A stretch of DNA of 64,000 nucleotides from Pseudomonas taetrolens (GTDB lineage: Bacteria; Pseudomonadota; Gammaproteobacteria; Pseudomonadales; Pseudomonadaceae): the NCBI RefSeq assembly GCF_900475285.1, contig NZ_LS483370.1, positions 3,610,001 through 3,674,000 on the forward strand. Reading direction: 5' to 3'. Of the stretch, positions 47,612 to 57,590 are shown in pieces; the stretch's first letter is position 1; each line of letters starts with the position of its first letter. Under the pieces are notes generated by a model, which saw nothing but the letters and a program-made list of their open reading frames with translations, was not told the DNA's origin and ran no database searches. The position numbers and the translations under genes were made by a program.

Positions 47612-48202
47612 TCAGCGGGCCGTAAAGATCAGCACCGCACCCACCGGCACTGAAAAACTGATCGCCGACAAACCGGCCATTTTACGCAGGGTTTCAAGCT
47701 CAGGCTGCAGACCAAAGTCCTCGGCCTGGAGCATCAACGGCTCAAGGGTCACGACCTGAAACCGCCGCTCATCAAGACGGGTGGCTAACAACTCCGCTTC
47801 ATAGACATGTTGCTTGCCGCGCAAAGTCACCGTGACCGGCAAGTGCAATTCCAGCTGAGCGCCAGAGGCCAATGCATTAATGGGCTGCAAGTCGATTTGC
47901 GCAGTAATTTGCGCTTCGGGGAAATGCTTGAAATCAAATAACAGGTCACGCATTCGCTCATCGCGCAACGGCACAGCGCTGTTGACCGAGTCCATCTCGA
48001 TCCGCAATTGCGCGAGCCCTTTGCTGTCGACTTTACCGTGCAGGACCAAAAAACGATGAACGTTCGCCACATTGGCATTTTGCGTGGTGATAAAGGACAG
48101 CCGTGACGACTCACCATCAAGGTACCAATTGGCCTGGGCAGTTACGCTCATCCCAAGGGTCAGCCACAGGGCACAGACAGAAGACAACAACACTTTAAAC
48201 AT
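47612..48202 (-). CDS. YceI-family protein
   Basis: 196 residues. A signal peptide ([18 protein letters not shown]) and one YceI-type lipocalin-like beta-barrel domain: [20 protein letters not shown]. YceI proteins bind polyisoprenoids in the periplasm. First gene of the yceI-clsB pair and divergent from olsB. Confidence 0.9.
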   Translation of the reverse strand: MFKVLLSSVCALWLTLGMSVTAQANWYLDGESSRLSFITTQNANVANVHRFLVLHGKVDSKGLAQLRIEMDSVNSAVPLRDERMRDLLFDFKHFPEAQITAQIDLQPINALASGAQLELHLPVTVTLRGKQHVYEAELLATRLDERRFQVVTLEPLMLQAEDFGLQPELETLRKMAGLSAISFSVPVGAVLIFTAR

Positions 48203-48469
48203 AAAAACTCATCGGCAGATAAACGTGGGCGAACATTAACCCGAGTCTGGGCAGTTGCGAGCGGTGTCGGCAGGATTATTTCACACTGCCTAGGATGCTT
48301 ATTACCAGAGCCAGTTCCTTGCACGCTGCAAATGCGTCCCGCCTGTCTGTCATACAAGCATCATCCAATCGTCATGGCGATGACATTGCACCTGCCTAGC
48401 CTGAAGTTGCACACCTCAGTCTATTGGCAGAAACCCAAGGCGGGCACAGTGCCTGCACGGAGATTCGCA

Positions 48470-49225
48470 ATGTCTCAGATCGCCCGTATCCGCGACACCG
48501 CACCAGAACGACGTCTGCAGGCAGAGCGCCTGATTGGCCCCGGCGCCTTGCGCGAGGCTCAAGCCCTGCGTTTTCGAGTGTTCAGCGGAGAGCTGCACGC
48601 CACACTCAAAAGCGCCGAACACGGGCTGGACCAGGATGCTTACGATGCTTATTGCCAACATATCGGGGTTCGCGACCTCAATAGCGGCGAACTCGTGGCC
48701 ACAACCCGTTTACTGGATCACAGTGCCGCGCGAAACATCGGTCACTTTTACAGCGAAGAAGAATTCAGCCTGCACGGCCTGGCCCATTTGCAAGGCCCTG
48801 TCCTGGAGATCGGCCGTACATGCGTCGATCCGGCCTACCGTAATGGCGGCACCATCGCGGTGCTGTGGGGTGAGCTGGCGGAGGTCCTCAACCAGGGTGA
48901 TTACCGTTATTTGATGGGGTGTGCGAGCATCCCCATGCAGGACGGCGGTATCCAGGCGCAGGCAATCATGCAGCGTTTGCGTGAACGCTACCTGAGCACC
49001 GAACACTTGCGGGCCGAACCCAAAAAACCGCTGCCGGCACTGGAAATCCCTGCCAACGTCATTACTGAAATGCCGCCCCTGCTCAAGGCCTACATGCGTC
49101 TGGGCGCCAAGATTTGTGGCGAGCCTTGCTGGGATGAAGATTTCCAGGTGGCGGACGTGTTTATACTGCTCAAGCGCGATGAACTGTGTCCGCGCTACGC
49201 CCGTCACTTCAAGGCGGCCATGTGA
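48470..49225 (+). CDS. olsB: L-ornithine N-alpha-acyltransferase
   Basis: 251 residues from ATG 48470; the ORF extends further upstream to 48332 without homology. GNAT-type fold with [16 protein letters not shown] and [16 protein letters not shown]. It attaches a 3-hydroxyacyl chain from ACP to ornithine, giving lyso-ornithine lipid. Its TGA overlaps the olsA ATG by one base (TGATG). Confidence 0.92.
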   Translation: MSQIARIRDTAPERRLQAERLIGPGALREAQALRFRVFSGELHATLKSAEHGLDQDAYDAYCQHIGVRDLNSGELVATTRLLDHSAARNIGHFYSEEEFSLHGLAHLQGPVLEIGRTCVDPAYRNGGTIAVLWGELAEVLNQGDYRYLMGCASIPMQDGGIQAQAIMQRLRERYLSTEHLRAEPKKPLPALEIPANVITEMPPLLKAYMRLGAKICGEPCWDEDFQVADVFILLKRDELCPRYARHFKAAM

Positions 49226-50028
49226 TGAACCGTCTGCGGCGATACGGCCGGGTTGTACGTGTTCTCGGGGTTGTGGGTCTGGGCTTGAGCATGGCAAGTG
49301 TATTTGGCTTGCTGGAACGCCTGAACTGCAACAGCACCATGGAACGTCGACAACGCTGGTCGATGTTTTTCATGGCCCGACTCAGCAACGCCCTGCCCTT
49401 TCGGGTCACGGTCATTGGCGAACGTCCTGCAACACCAATGCTATGGGTCAGTAATCACGTGTCATGGACCGACATTGCGCTGCTCGGGCAACTGACGCCG
49501 CTGTCGTTTTTATCCAAATCTGAAGTTCGCGGCTGGCCCATAGCCGGCTGGCTGGCGGCCAAGGCCGGCAGCCTGTTTATTCGCCGAGGGGCCGGTGACA
49601 GCCAATTGATTCGTGAGCAAATGACCCGACACCTGCAACAGTCACTGTCCTTGCTGATGTTCCCCGAAGGCACGACCACCGACGGCGGTTCAGTGCGTAC
49701 CTTTCATGGGCGGCTATTCTCGGCGGCCATTGAAAGTCGGGTGTCGCTGCAGCCGGTGGCCATTCGTTATCTGCGTAATGGCGAACCAGACCGGATAGCG
49801 CCCTTTGTGGGCAATGATGACCTGCTGTCCCATTTGCTGCGCTTGTTTGCCCATGAACAGGCCGAAGTCGAAATTCACTTGCTTGAACCGATTGCCTGCG
49901 AACAACAGGAACGGGCCGTCCTGGCGTTCAGAGCGCAGGAAATGATTCGGCAGGTGGTCGCCACCAGACCGGGCAACCACCCGGCAGAAGCAGAACTTGC
50001 TCACAACGGGATCACTGCGGTGTCTTGA
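49225..50028 (+). CDS. olsA: Lyso-ornithine lipid O-acyltransferase
   Basis: 267 residues with an N-terminal membrane segment (about 10-28) and PlsC-type motifs: NHVSWTD (HX4D) and FPEGTTTDG. It adds the second acyl chain to form ornithine lipid, a phosphorus-free membrane lipid usually increased when phosphate is scarce. ATG 49225 overlaps the olsB stop. No Pho box was recognised upstream. Confidence 0.92.
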   Translation: MNRLRRYGRVVRVLGVVGLGLSMASVFGLLERLNCNSTMERRQRWSMFFMARLSNALPFRVTVIGERPATPMLWVSNHVSWTDIALLGQLTPLSFLSKSEVRGWPIAGWLAAKAGSLFIRRGAGDSQLIREQMTRHLQQSLSLLMFPEGTTTDGGSVRTFHGRLFSAAIESRVSLQPVAIRYLRNGEPDRIAPFVGNDDLLSHLLRLFAHEQAEVEIHLLEPIACEQQERAVLAFRAQEMIRQVVATRPGNHPAEAELAHNGITAVS

Positions 50029-50052
50029 GGTCACGCCAGAGGCACGGGCACG

Positions 50053-50637
50053 CTAGAAGCGCGTTCGTAGCTCGGACGCTGCATATGCCTGCAATTGCGG
50101 ATAGAACACTCGAAAATCCTCACTCAATGGCTCATACAGGCGCTTCAAGTCCTGCATGGCGCCAGCCAGTTCCTGTGGCTGCGACAGACGCCGTGAAATA
50201 CCGTTGAAGACCTGCTCCAGCACCTCGAAGTCGCGGTATGAGCCCAACCAGTCATGCGCAGCCATATGCGGTGCTATCGCTGCGAGCCGGCCAGGCAGAC
50301 GGGGCTCGGAAACCAGCACGCGGTAAAAACTTGATGTAAAGCCTTCCAGCGAGCCATCGGCGTACTGTGACCAGTCACGTGCCAGGCAATGGTCAAAAAA
50401 TACATCCAGCACGATCCCCGCATAGCGCCTGCGGGTTTGACGAAAGCGTGACAGTGCCTGATCAACCACAGCATGGTTATCCGTGAACACATCAATACTG
50501 CGGTGCAACTGAATACCCGCCTCGATCGCTGGCGTGTACTGGCCTTGCAGGCGCCCTTTGACGAAGTCGCCGTAAAGGCTTCCGAGTAATTCTTCAGGGC
50601 GCTGGCCGCCAAGGTGTAAATGTGCGAGATAATTCAT
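50053..50637 (-). CDS. acpH: Acyl carrier protein phosphodiesterase
   Basis: 194 residues of the ACP phosphodiesterase (DUF479) family: MNYLAHLHLGGQRPEELLG with GDFVKGR, IQLHRSIDVFTDNH and FDHCLARDW. It removes the 4'-phosphopantetheine arm from holo-ACP. Convergent with olsA and divergent from pyeR. Confidence 0.9.
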   Translation of the reverse strand: MNYLAHLHLGGQRPEELLGSLYGDFVKGRLQGQYTPAIEAGIQLHRSIDVFTDNHAVVDQALSRFRQTRRRYAGIVLDVFFDHCLARDWSQYADGSLEGFTSSFYRVLVSEPRLPGRLAAIAPHMAAHDWLGSYRDFEVLEQVFNGISRRLSQPQELAGAMQDLKRLYEPLSEDFRVFYPQLQAYAASELRTRF

Positions 50638-50678
50638 GGGTTGCAGTTTAGCACTGCAGGATTCATCACCGCCCTCAA

Positions 50679-50779
50679 ATATCGTTATAACTCGATATAC
50701 CGATTTGAACTGATCTCAGATCAAAATCATATTTGTATATCGCGATTTAACGATTTAAAGTTCGCCTCATCGCGATATA
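50679..50779. promoter_or_regulatory. Putative operators of the ArsR-type repressor PyeR
   Basis: The acpH/pyeR gap holds ATATCG-N8-CGATAT (50679-50698) and the inverted pair TATATCGCGAT (50736-50746) / ATCGCGATATA (50769-50779). The repeated core ATCG-GATAT fits autoregulatory sites for a small dimeric repressor. Not matched to a published PyeR consensus. Confidence 0.6.
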
Positions 50780-50807
50780 ACGTTGTACCTCACTGAGCAC
50801 TGCCATT

Positions 50808-51110
50808 ATGCCGATCGACCTCGACGAAATAATAAAAGCGCTGGCACACCCAGTACGCCGAGAAATCCTTCACCTGCTGAAAAACCCGGAGATTGAGTTC
50901 CCCGATCAGCATCACTCCACCGAACACGGCGTCTGTGCCGGACAGATCGATCAACGCTGCGGCTTGTCGCAGTCGACCGTCTCTGCCCACCTGGCGACCC
51001 TGCAACGCGCCGGCCTGATCAGCAGCCAGAAGGTCGGTCAGTGGCACTTTTTCAAACGTAATGAGGAAACCATCCAGGCCTTCCTCGAACGATTCAGCCA
51101 AACGCTTTAA
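50808..51110 (+). CDS. pyeR: ArsR-family transcriptional regulator PyeR
   Basis: 100 residues, a winged HTH with CGLSQSTVSAHLATLQRAGL. The ArsR metal-binding signature is not intact; Cys43 and Cys51 are the only cysteines and may be redox-sensitive. It precedes an MFS exporter and XenB, the layout of pyeR-pyeM-xenB in P. aeruginosa (PA4354-PA4356). Probably represses its own operon. Confidence 0.87.
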   Translation: MPIDLDEIIKALAHPVRREILHLLKNPEIEFPDQHHSTEHGVCAGQIDQRCGLSQSTVSAHLATLQRAGLISSQKVGQWHFFKRNEETIQAFLERFSQTL

Positions 51111-51121
51111 CAAGGACTTCC

Positions 51122-52288
51122 ATGCCCCTCTCGCTACTCATTCTGGCGCTCAGCGCCTTCGCCATCGGGACCACCGAGTTCGTGATCATGGGCTTGCTGC
51201 CCGATGTCGCAGCTGACCTTGGTGTTTCCATCCCGGGCGCTGGCTGGCTCGTGACCGGTTACGCACTGGGTGTGGCCATCGGTGCTCCGTTCATGGCGCT
51301 GGCAACGGCAAAGCTCCCGCGCAAAGCAGCCCTTGTATCGCTGATGGTTATTTTCATCATCGGTAACCTGCTCTGCGCTCTGGCCAGCGATTACAACGTG
51401 CTGATGTTCGCCCGTGTCGTCACGGCCCTGTGTCATGGTGCGTTCTTCGGCATCGGCTCAGTCGTAGCCGCTGGCCTGGTGCCCGCCAATAAGCGAGCCT
51501 CTGCGGTTGCGCTGATGTTTACCGGCCTGACCCTGGCCAACGTGCTGGGCGTCCCGCTGGGTACCGCGCTGGGCCAGGCAGCAGGATGGCGCTCAACGTT
51601 CTTTGCCGTCACCGTAATTGGCGTGGTGGCATTGATCGGCCTGATTCGTTTCCTGCCCGCCAAGCGTGATGAGGAAAAACTCGACATGCGTGCCGAGATG
51701 GCAGCCCTCAGGGGCGCCGGCATTTGGCTGTCGCTGAGCATGACAGCACTGTTTTCGGCTTCGATGTTCACCCTGTTTACGTACGTTGCGCCCTTGCTCG
51801 GTGATGTCACCGGCGTATCGCCACGCGGCGTGACCTGGACGCTGCTCCTGATCGGTCTGGGTCTGACCGTCGGTAACATCATCGGCGGCAAGCTGGCCGA
51901 CAAACGCCTGGCAGCGACATTGATCGGCGTATTCATTTCGATGGCGGTTATTTCCACCGTATTGACCTGGACCAGCGTTGCCGTGATTCCCACCGAGATC
52001 ACCCTGTTCCTTTGGGCCACCGCCTCTTTTGCCGCCGTTCCAGCGCTGCAAGTCAACGTAGTGACCTTCGGCAAGGCTGCCCCCAATCTGGTGTCCACGC
52101 TGAATATCGGCGCCTTTAACATCGGTAACGCGTTGGGTGCCTGGGTCGGTGGCAGCGTCATTGCTCACGGTTTCGGCCTCACCAGCGTGCCGCTGGCCGC
52201 CGCTGCGCTGGCAGTGCTGGCGCTGCTCGTCACCTTGATCACATTTCGCCAGAGCAGCAATCCCGAACTGGCCACCGCCACACACTGA
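51122..52288 (+). CDS. pyeM: MFS transporter PyeM
   Basis: 388 residues, 12 membrane helices, DHA1 type. N-terminal ALSAFAIGTTEFVIMGLLP and the motif A-like GAPFMALATAKLPRKAALV are present. It lies 11 bp after pyeR and 20 bp before xenB. It is an exporter of unknown substrate. Confidence 0.88.
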   Translation: MPLSLLILALSAFAIGTTEFVIMGLLPDVAADLGVSIPGAGWLVTGYALGVAIGAPFMALATAKLPRKAALVSLMVIFIIGNLLCALASDYNVLMFARVVTALCHGAFFGIGSVVAAGLVPANKRASAVALMFTGLTLANVLGVPLGTALGQAAGWRSTFFAVTVIGVVALIGLIRFLPAKRDEEKLDMRAEMAALRGAGIWLSLSMTALFSASMFTLFTYVAPLLGDVTGVSPRGVTWTLLLIGLGLTVGNIIGGKLADKRLAATLIGVFISMAVISTVLTWTSVAVIPTEITLFLWATASFAAVPALQVNVVTFGKAAPNLVSTLNIGAFNIGNALGAWVGGSVIAHGFGLTSVPLAAAALAVLALLVTLITFRQSSNPELATATH

Positions 52289-52308
52289 CTCATCAGAGGG
52301 CTGCATTC

Positions 52309-53358
52309 ATGACCACTATTTTCGATCCAATCAAACTGGGCGACCTTGAGTTGCCAAACCGTATCATCATGGCGCCCCTTACCCGCTGCCGCGCCGGTGA
52401 AGGCCGGGTGCCCAACCCTCTGATGGCTGAGTACTACGTGCAGCGTGCGTCTGCTGGCCTGATCCTCAGTGAAGCCACATCAGTAACACCGATGGGTGTG
52501 GGCTACCCTGACACTCCCGGCATCTGGTCTGACGACCAAGTGCGCGGCTGGAGCAATATCACCAAGGCCGTGCATGGCGCCGGTGGGCGTATCGTGTTGC
52601 AGTTGTGGCACGTAGGACGGATCTCCCATCCGATGTACCTGAACGGTGACGCGCCTGTTGCCCCCAGCGCCATTGCAGCCAAAGGTCACGTAAGCCTGGT
52701 GCGGCCGAAGGTCGACTTCCCGACACCTCGCGCTCTGGAAACCGCCGAAATCGAAGACATTGTCGAGGCTTACCGTACAGGTGCCGAAAACGCCAAAGCC
52801 GCCGGTTTTGACGGGGTAGAAATCCATGGCGCCAATGGTTATCTACTTGACCAGTTCCTGCAAAGCAGCACCAACCAACGTACCGATCAATACGGCGGCT
52901 CCCTGGAAAACCGCGCTCGCCTGATACTTGAAGTGACTGACGCGGCCATCGAGGTATGGGGGGCCGGACGCGTCGGTGTTCACCTCTCGCCTCGCTCTGA
53001 CCTGCATGACATGGGTGATGAGAACCTGGCAGAAACCTTTGGCTACGTGGCGCGTGAGCTGGGCAAACGCGGTATTGCATTTATCTGCTCCCGCGAAAAA
53101 GAAGGTCCGGACAGTATCGGTCCTGAGCTCAAGGCAGCCTTTGGCGGTCCGTACATCGTCAATGAAAGCTTCACCAAAGACAGCGCCAATGCCTGGCTCG
53201 CGGCTGGCAAGGCCGATGCCGTAGCGTTCGGTGTGCCCTTCATCGCCAACCCTGACCTTCCGGCACGCCTGAAGGCCAATGTGCCTCTCAATGAAGCGCA
53301 TCCTGAAACCTTCTATGCAAAAGGTCCGGTGGGATACATCGATTACCCTGTCGTGTGA
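52309..53358 (+). CDS. xenB: Old yellow enzyme family alkene reductase XenB
   Basis: 349 residues, FMN-dependent TIM barrel. Segments MAPLTRCRAGEGRVPN, QLWHVGRISHP, GVEIHGANGYLLDQFLQ and TDQYGGSLENRARL carry the flavin and substrate contacts. It reduces activated alkenes, nitro-compounds or quinones with NAD(P)H. Last gene of pyeR-pyeM-xenB. Confidence 0.93.
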   Translation: MTTIFDPIKLGDLELPNRIIMAPLTRCRAGEGRVPNPLMAEYYVQRASAGLILSEATSVTPMGVGYPDTPGIWSDDQVRGWSNITKAVHGAGGRIVLQLWHVGRISHPMYLNGDAPVAPSAIAAKGHVSLVRPKVDFPTPRALETAEIEDIVEAYRTGAENAKAAGFDGVEIHGANGYLLDQFLQSSTNQRTDQYGGSLENRARLILEVTDAAIEVWGAGRVGVHLSPRSDLHDMGDENLAETFGYVARELGKRGIAFICSREKEGPDSIGPELKAAFGGPYIVNESFTKDSANAWLAAGKADAVAFGVPFIANPDLPARLKANVPLNEAHPETFYAKGPVGYIDYPVV

Positions 53359-53420
53359 AGCGCCGTACCAGGCATCTGAATACTCTACGCCGCTGAATCC
53401 CCCCAACAGGTCGCACGACG

Positions 53421-53458
53421 CAAAACGCCCGAAGTCGATGACTCGGGCGTTTTGTTTT
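53421..53458. terminator. Terminator after xenB
   Basis: CAAAACGCCCGAAGTC and GACTCGGGCGTTTTG flank GAT and the right side ends in a T run. Symmetric, so it may serve both strands. Confidence 0.9.
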
Positions 53459-53517
53459 AGAAATCCGTATATAACACTGTAAAGATCGACTGCCTGTTGC
53501 CCGACTTTCTGCCAGGC

Positions 53518-53648
53518 AAAAAAAAGGGGCGGTTTGACCCGCCCACATTTTTCCCTAGTCCCTTTTTTCCTTTTCATCATCCTGATGAATCGCATCCTGC
53601 GATGTCCTGTTCACGCTCCTCCTTGAGCGCCGCATCGATCCGTCGACA
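53518..53648 (-). ncRNA. rsmZ: Regulatory sRNA RsmZ
   Basis: About 130 nt on the minus strand, from TGTCGACGGAT at 53648 to a GGGCGGG...CCCGCCC-type terminator with a U run at 53518. It carries repeated GGA motifs in loops (AAGGAGG, CAGGACATCGCAGGA, TCAGGATGATG, AAAGGA), the binding sites for RsmA/CsrA proteins, and matches the known Pseudomonas RsmZ layout. A TAATAT -10 element lies at 53657-53662. Downstream of rpoS, as in other pseudomonads; rsmZ sequesters RsmA/RsmE under GacS/GacA control. Confidence 0.92.
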
Positions 53649-53822
53649 CACTTAAGATATTAGAGTCTTATAAAATTGCCGCAAGCACATCAGTTATAGA
53701 TTCTTATTACATGGCAACTTCAAAACAAACCATAAATCCTTTTTAAATCATAAAGTTATAAAAGAAACCAAGTAAGAAAAAGTCATTTAACAAGCCTAAT
53801 TACGCTCTTGGCTTACATAAAA

Positions 53823-53840
53823 GGTAAGCAAAGGCTTACA
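53823..53840 (-). promoter_or_regulatory. GacA upstream activating sequence for rsmZ
   Basis: On the minus strand TGTAAG-CCTTTG-CTTACC, matching the GacA consensus TGTAAG-N6-CTTACA at 11 of 12 positions. Its centre is about 183 bp upstream of the rsmZ start, the distance expected from CHA0 and PAO1. Confidence 0.85.
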
Positions 53841-53967
53841 ACAGCACGCAGACAAAGTTCTGCAGCTTGCGTGACATCCCATTTCAAAAGGAGAGCACCA
53901 CCCGCAAGCCGATCCAAATACATTCGGAAAACCCGAGAACAGAGGGTTTTATTCGGAATCCGCAGCC

Positions 53968-53997
53968 ATAAAAAAACCCCGAACACCTCGGGGTTTA
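53968..53997 (-). terminator. Terminator of rpoS
   Basis: AACCCCGA and TCGGGGTT form the stem with a T run on the minus strand, 20 bp after the rpoS stop. Confidence 0.88.
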
Positions 53998-54016
53998 TTA
54001 GTCAGAAAATCGCTTA

Positions 54017-55021
54017 TTACTGGAACAGCGACTCACTCGACAAACCGTTTCGTTCAAGGATCTCGCGCAGGCGCTTGAGCCCCTCAACTTGAATTTGCCG
54101 CACACGCTCACGCGTAAGGCCAATCTCCAGCCCAACATCTTCAAGCGTACTGCTTTCATGACCGCGCAACCCGAAGCGGCGAATGACCACCTCGCGCTGC
54201 TTGTCTGTAAGTTCAGACAACCACTGATCAATACTTTGCGACAAATCATCGTCCTGAAGCAGCTCACAAGGGTCTGTAGGACGATCATCGGTCAGGGTAT
54301 CAAGCAGTGTCTTGTCCGAATCTGGGCCCAAAGAAACATCTACCGACGACACCCGCTCGTTAAGCCCAAGCATGCGCTTGACCTCGGCAACGGGTTTTTC
54401 GAGCAGATTGGCGATTTCTTCGGGAGAGGGTTCGTGATCAAGCTTTTGCGTGAGTTCACGCGCAGCTCGAAGGTAGACGTTGAGTTCTTTGACGACATGG
54501 ATCGGTAAACGAATGGTACGGGTTTGATTCATGATCGCCCGTTCAATCGTTTGGCGAATCCACCAGGTGGCGTATGTCGAGAAGCGAAATCCGCGTTCGG
54601 GATCGAACTTTTCAACTGCCCGAATCAATCCCAGGTTGCCCTCTTCGATCAGGTCCAGCAACGACAGACCACGATTGACATAACGACGGGCGATTTTCAC
54701 CACCAGTCGCAAATTGCTCTCAATCATGCGTTTGCGCCCGGCCGGATCACCGCTTTGAGACAAGCGGGCAAAATGAACTTCTTCTGCGGGGGAGAGCAAC
54801 GGGGAAAAGCCAATTTCATTGAGGTACAACTGCGTCGCATCGAGCGCCCGCGTGTAATCAATGTACTTGTGCTGTTTTAAAACAGATGCTTTTTTGGACT
54901 TGGTGCGGGCTGTAGGGGTTGAATCATCGTCTTCTGACATCAAGTCGCTGTCGATAGCGGAGCTCATAAGGAGCACCTCATCGTCGATGTCAAACCCCGG
55001 CGCTTCTTTGCTAAGAGCCAT
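54017..55021 (-). CDS. rpoS: RNA polymerase sigma factor RpoS (sigma-38)
   Basis: 334 residues, full length for Pseudomonas RpoS. Region 1.2 starts at [20 protein letters not shown]; region 2 has [18 protein letters not shown]; the C-terminal HTH of region 4 is [19 protein letters not shown]. It directs the stationary phase and general stress response. It follows nlpD in the usual order, with probable promoters within nlpD and the 107-bp gap. Confidence 0.98.
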   Translation of the reverse strand: MALSKEAPGFDIDDEVLLMSSAIDSDLMSEDDDSTPTARTKSKKASVLKQHKYIDYTRALDATQLYLNEIGFSPLLSPAEEVHFARLSQSGDPAGRKRMIESNLRLVVKIARRYVNRGLSLLDLIEEGNLGLIRAVEKFDPERGFRFSTYATWWIRQTIERAIMNQTRTIRLPIHVVKELNVYLRAARELTQKLDHEPSPEEIANLLEKPVAEVKRMLGLNERVSSVDVSLGPDSDKTLLDTLTDDRPTDPCELLQDDDLSQSIDQWLSELTDKQREVVIRRFGLRGHESSTLEDVGLEIGLTRERVRQIQVEGLKRLREILERNGLSSESLFQ

Positions 55022-55127
55022 TGTTATAGTCCTTTGGTGAGTTCGACCTCAAGCTCAAGCATCGCCTCTATCCTTGGCAACGCTGGAGCCTGTTCCTTAA
55101 CTACATCAGGAACAGGCTGGTAACCGA

Positions 55128-55955
55128 TCAACGGCGTGGAAGGAATTGCAGCGGATCTACAGGTTTACCTTGGCGGCGAATCTCAAAGTGAAGTTTCACC
55201 CGGTCTGTACCAGTTGACCCCATTTCGGCAATTGTCTGTCCGACCTTGACCTGCTGCCCCTCCCGAACCAAAAGCCTACGGTTATGACCGTAAGCACTGA
55301 CGTAGGTATCGCTGTGTTTAATGATGATCAGTTCGCCGTAGCCCCTCAATCCACTGCCGGCGTACACAACTGAGCCATCAGACGCAGCTAAAACAGGCTG
55401 TCCCAAATCTCCGGCGATATCAATACCTTTATTCAAACTACCGTTTGAAGAAAATTTACCGATCAAAATGCCATTAGAAGGCCATCCCCAACCCTTGGGT
55501 GCAGGGCCTGCCGGAAGGGCTGCAACCGGCGCCGGCCTGGTTGCAATCGCCCCCGTACGTTTGATGACCGTGGTTTTGCTGCCTGCCGAAGGCGAGACGA
55601 CGGTGCTGCTCGCGACCGCTGACGGCCGGGAACCTGCGCGACCGTCGAAGCGGATCGTTTGCCCGGGAACAATGGTGAATGGGGGCGCAATATTGTTACG
55701 CGCCGCGAGTGCTTTCCAGTCCCAGCCATAACGAAAGGCAATCGAGAACAACGTGTCGCCGCGGCGCACCACATATTGTCCGGTTGTCACCGTCGGACGC
55801 TGGGCGACCCCGTTGCGGTCAACAACACTGACGCCATTCTTGGGAGTGCTGGAGCACGCCGCCAACAAAGCCAGTGTGGCACTGAGGACTAGACCGACCA
55901 CCAGTCTCTGATAGCTTTTGGTACCCATACGCTGCGCAATGACTGTGAGACTCAC
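55128..55955 (-). CDS. nlpD: NlpD, LysM/LytM divisome activator lipoprotein
   Basis: 275 residues from GTG 55955, which has GGAG eight bases upstream; ATG 55928 is an alternative. Lipobox LAAC, LysM domain QYVVRRGDTLFSIAFRYG, and C-terminal M23/LytM domain. The M23 domain has Asn in place of the zinc-binding His (NKGIDIAG instead of HxGxD), so it is a degenerate activator of an amidase rather than an enzyme. Between pcm and rpoS. Confidence 0.93.
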   Translation of the reverse strand: MSLTVIAQRMGTKSYQRLVVGLVLSATLALLAACSSTPKNGVSVVDRNGVAQRPTVTTGQYVVRRGDTLFSIAFRYGWDWKALAARNNIAPPFTIVPGQTIRFDGRAGSRPSAVASSTVVSPSAGSKTTVIKRTGAIATRPAPVAALPAGPAPKGWGWPSNGILIGKFSSNGSLNKGIDIAGDLGQPVLAASDGSVVYAGSGLRGYGELIIIKHSDTYVSAYGHNRRLLVREGQQVKVGQTIAEMGSTGTDRVKLHFEIRRQGKPVDPLQFLPRR

Positions 55956-56163
55956 CCGCCGCTCCCTTTGATGGTGGCTAAATATTAGAAGGCCAGTACC
56001 GGCCGCCGACAGGCGCAAGTATAACTGGCTGCAAGACTTTGCAGACGGCAAAGCCGCTTGATAAACGTACTGCATAAAAAATCAACAAATACAGGACAGG
56101 GTCAAGCTCATGGGCTGTAAGACCCATCCCCCGCTTTATAATTCACCTGTCCTGGACAAAGAC

Positions 56164-56841
56164 TCAGGCCAACGGCCCGTTCAGTAGCGGAACAAAGCGT
56201 ACATTGCCGATAACCCGTCGAGCAAAACCGTGCTCTTCGCGTACGATCAGCATCAACTGCTGAACCTCGCCCGAGCCTACCGGAATCACCAGTCGCCCAC
56301 CGGGAGCCAGTTGGTCCAGCAATGCCTGCGGCACATCGGTCGCTACCGCTGTCACGATGATGCCGTTGTACGGCGCCAACGCGGGCCAGCCTTCCCAGCC
56401 ATCGCCCCAGCGAAACACGACGTTGCGCAGGTTGAGTTCAAGCAACCGCTCTTTGGCACGGTCCTGCAATACCTTGATGCGCTCGACCGAAAAAACCCGT
56501 TCAACCAACTGCGAAAGCACGGCCGTCTGGTAACCCGAGCCGGTACCGATTTCCATGACCTTGTCCAACGGCCCATCCTCAAGCAGCAACTCGCTCATGC
56601 GCGCCACCATATAAGGCTGGGAAATGGTCTGGTTATTGCCAATCGGCAGCGCCGTGTCTTCGTAGGCACGGTGCGCCAGCGCCTCGTCAACGAACAAATG
56701 ACGCGGTGTGCGACGAACGATTTCAAGTACGCTCTGGTTAACGATGCCCTCTTCACGCAAGCGCTGAATCAGCCGCTCGCGGGTCCGCTCCGAGGTCATA
56801 CCAATGCCACGATGCATCAGACCATCCTGCTCACGCCCCAT
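56164..56841 (-). CDS. pcm: Protein-L-isoaspartate O-methyltransferase
   Basis: 225 residues from ATG 56841, which overlaps the surE stop (TAATG) and has GGAGG upstream. A start at 56799 (211 residues, [15 protein letters not shown]) matches other Pcm proteins and cannot be excluded. SAM-binding motif [15 protein letters not shown]; repairs damaged isoaspartyl residues. Part of surE-pcm-nlpD-rpoS. Confidence 0.94.
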   Translation of the reverse strand: MGREQDGLMHRGIGMTSERTRERLIQRLREEGIVNQSVLEIVRRTPRHLFVDEALAHRAYEDTALPIGNNQTISQPYMVARMSELLLEDGPLDKVMEIGTGSGYQTAVLSQLVERVFSVERIKVLQDRAKERLLELNLRNVVFRWGDGWEGWPALAPYNGIIVTAVATDVPQALLDQLAPGGRLVIPVGSGEVQQLMLIVREEHGFARRVIGNVRFVPLLNGPLA

Positions 56842-57590
56842 TAGCCCAAGCCCTCCAGCCAACCATCGATACTCTTGAAAGCATCGCCGAAAGTACGATC
56901 CAGTTGCAGCGGCGTAATGGAGACATAGCCCTGCATCACCGCGTGAAAGTCAGTCCCCGGGCCGCCGTCTTCGGCATCTCCGGCAGCCGCAATCCAGTAA
57001 CCGGCCTTGCCTCGTGGATCAACCACCCTGACCGGCGCCGCGGCACGTGCCCGATGCCCCAAACGGGTGAGCTGGATACCCCGGATGTGCTCCAGTGGCA
57101 GGTTCGGAATATTCACGTTGAGGACCGTGCGCGGCGGCAAGTCCAGCAAAGGGTGGGCCTCAATCAGCTTGCGGGCGAAATACGCAGCGGTCGGCAAGTT
57201 GTCTTCCTGGCGTGATACCAGCGAAAAGGCAAACGACGGCAGATCAAGGAAACGGCCTTCCAGCGCCGCAGCCACCGTCCCCGAATACAGCACATCGTCG
57301 CCCAGGTTGGCCCCCAGGTTAATCCCGGAGACCACCATGTCCGGTTGCTGCTCAAGCAGGCCGTTCAGCCCCAAGTGCACACAATCGGTCGGGGTACCGT
57401 TAATGCTGATAAACCCATTGCCCAACGTGTGCGGATGCAGTGGACGATCCAGCGTCAGCGAGCTGCTCGCACCACTTTTGTCCTGCTCGGGTGCAATGAC
57501 CACGCACTCGCAATAATCGGCCAGCGCGCCATACAGCGCGGCAAGCCCCGGGGCGGTGACTCCGTCATCGTTTGAAATCAGAATACGCAT
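56841..57590 (-). CDS. surE: 5'/3'-nucleotidase SurE
   Basis: 249 residues. Metal-binding Asp8-Asp9 in [10 protein letters not shown] and [13 protein letters not shown] segment [30 protein letters not shown] is the core signature. Dephosphorylates nucleoside monophosphates in stationary phase. Overlaps truD by 13 bp and pcm by one base. Confidence 0.96.
   Translation of the reverse strand: MRILISNDDGVTAPGLAALYGALADYCECVVIAPEQDKSGASSSLTLDRPLHPHTLGNGFISINGTPTDCVHLGLNGLLEQQPDMVVSGINLGANLGDDVLYSGTVAAALEGRFLDLPSFAFSLVSRQEDNLPTAAYFARKLIEAHPLLDLPPRTVLNVNIPNLPLEHIRGIQLTRLGHRARAAAPVRVVDPRGKAGYWIAAAGDAEDGGPGTDFHAVMQGYVSITPLQLDRTFGDAFKSIDGWLEGLG

Noticed and set aside
51433..52161. 242-codon open frame opposite pyeM
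   Set aside because: Composition mirrors the hydrophobic transporter codons; pyeM itself is clearly the real gene.
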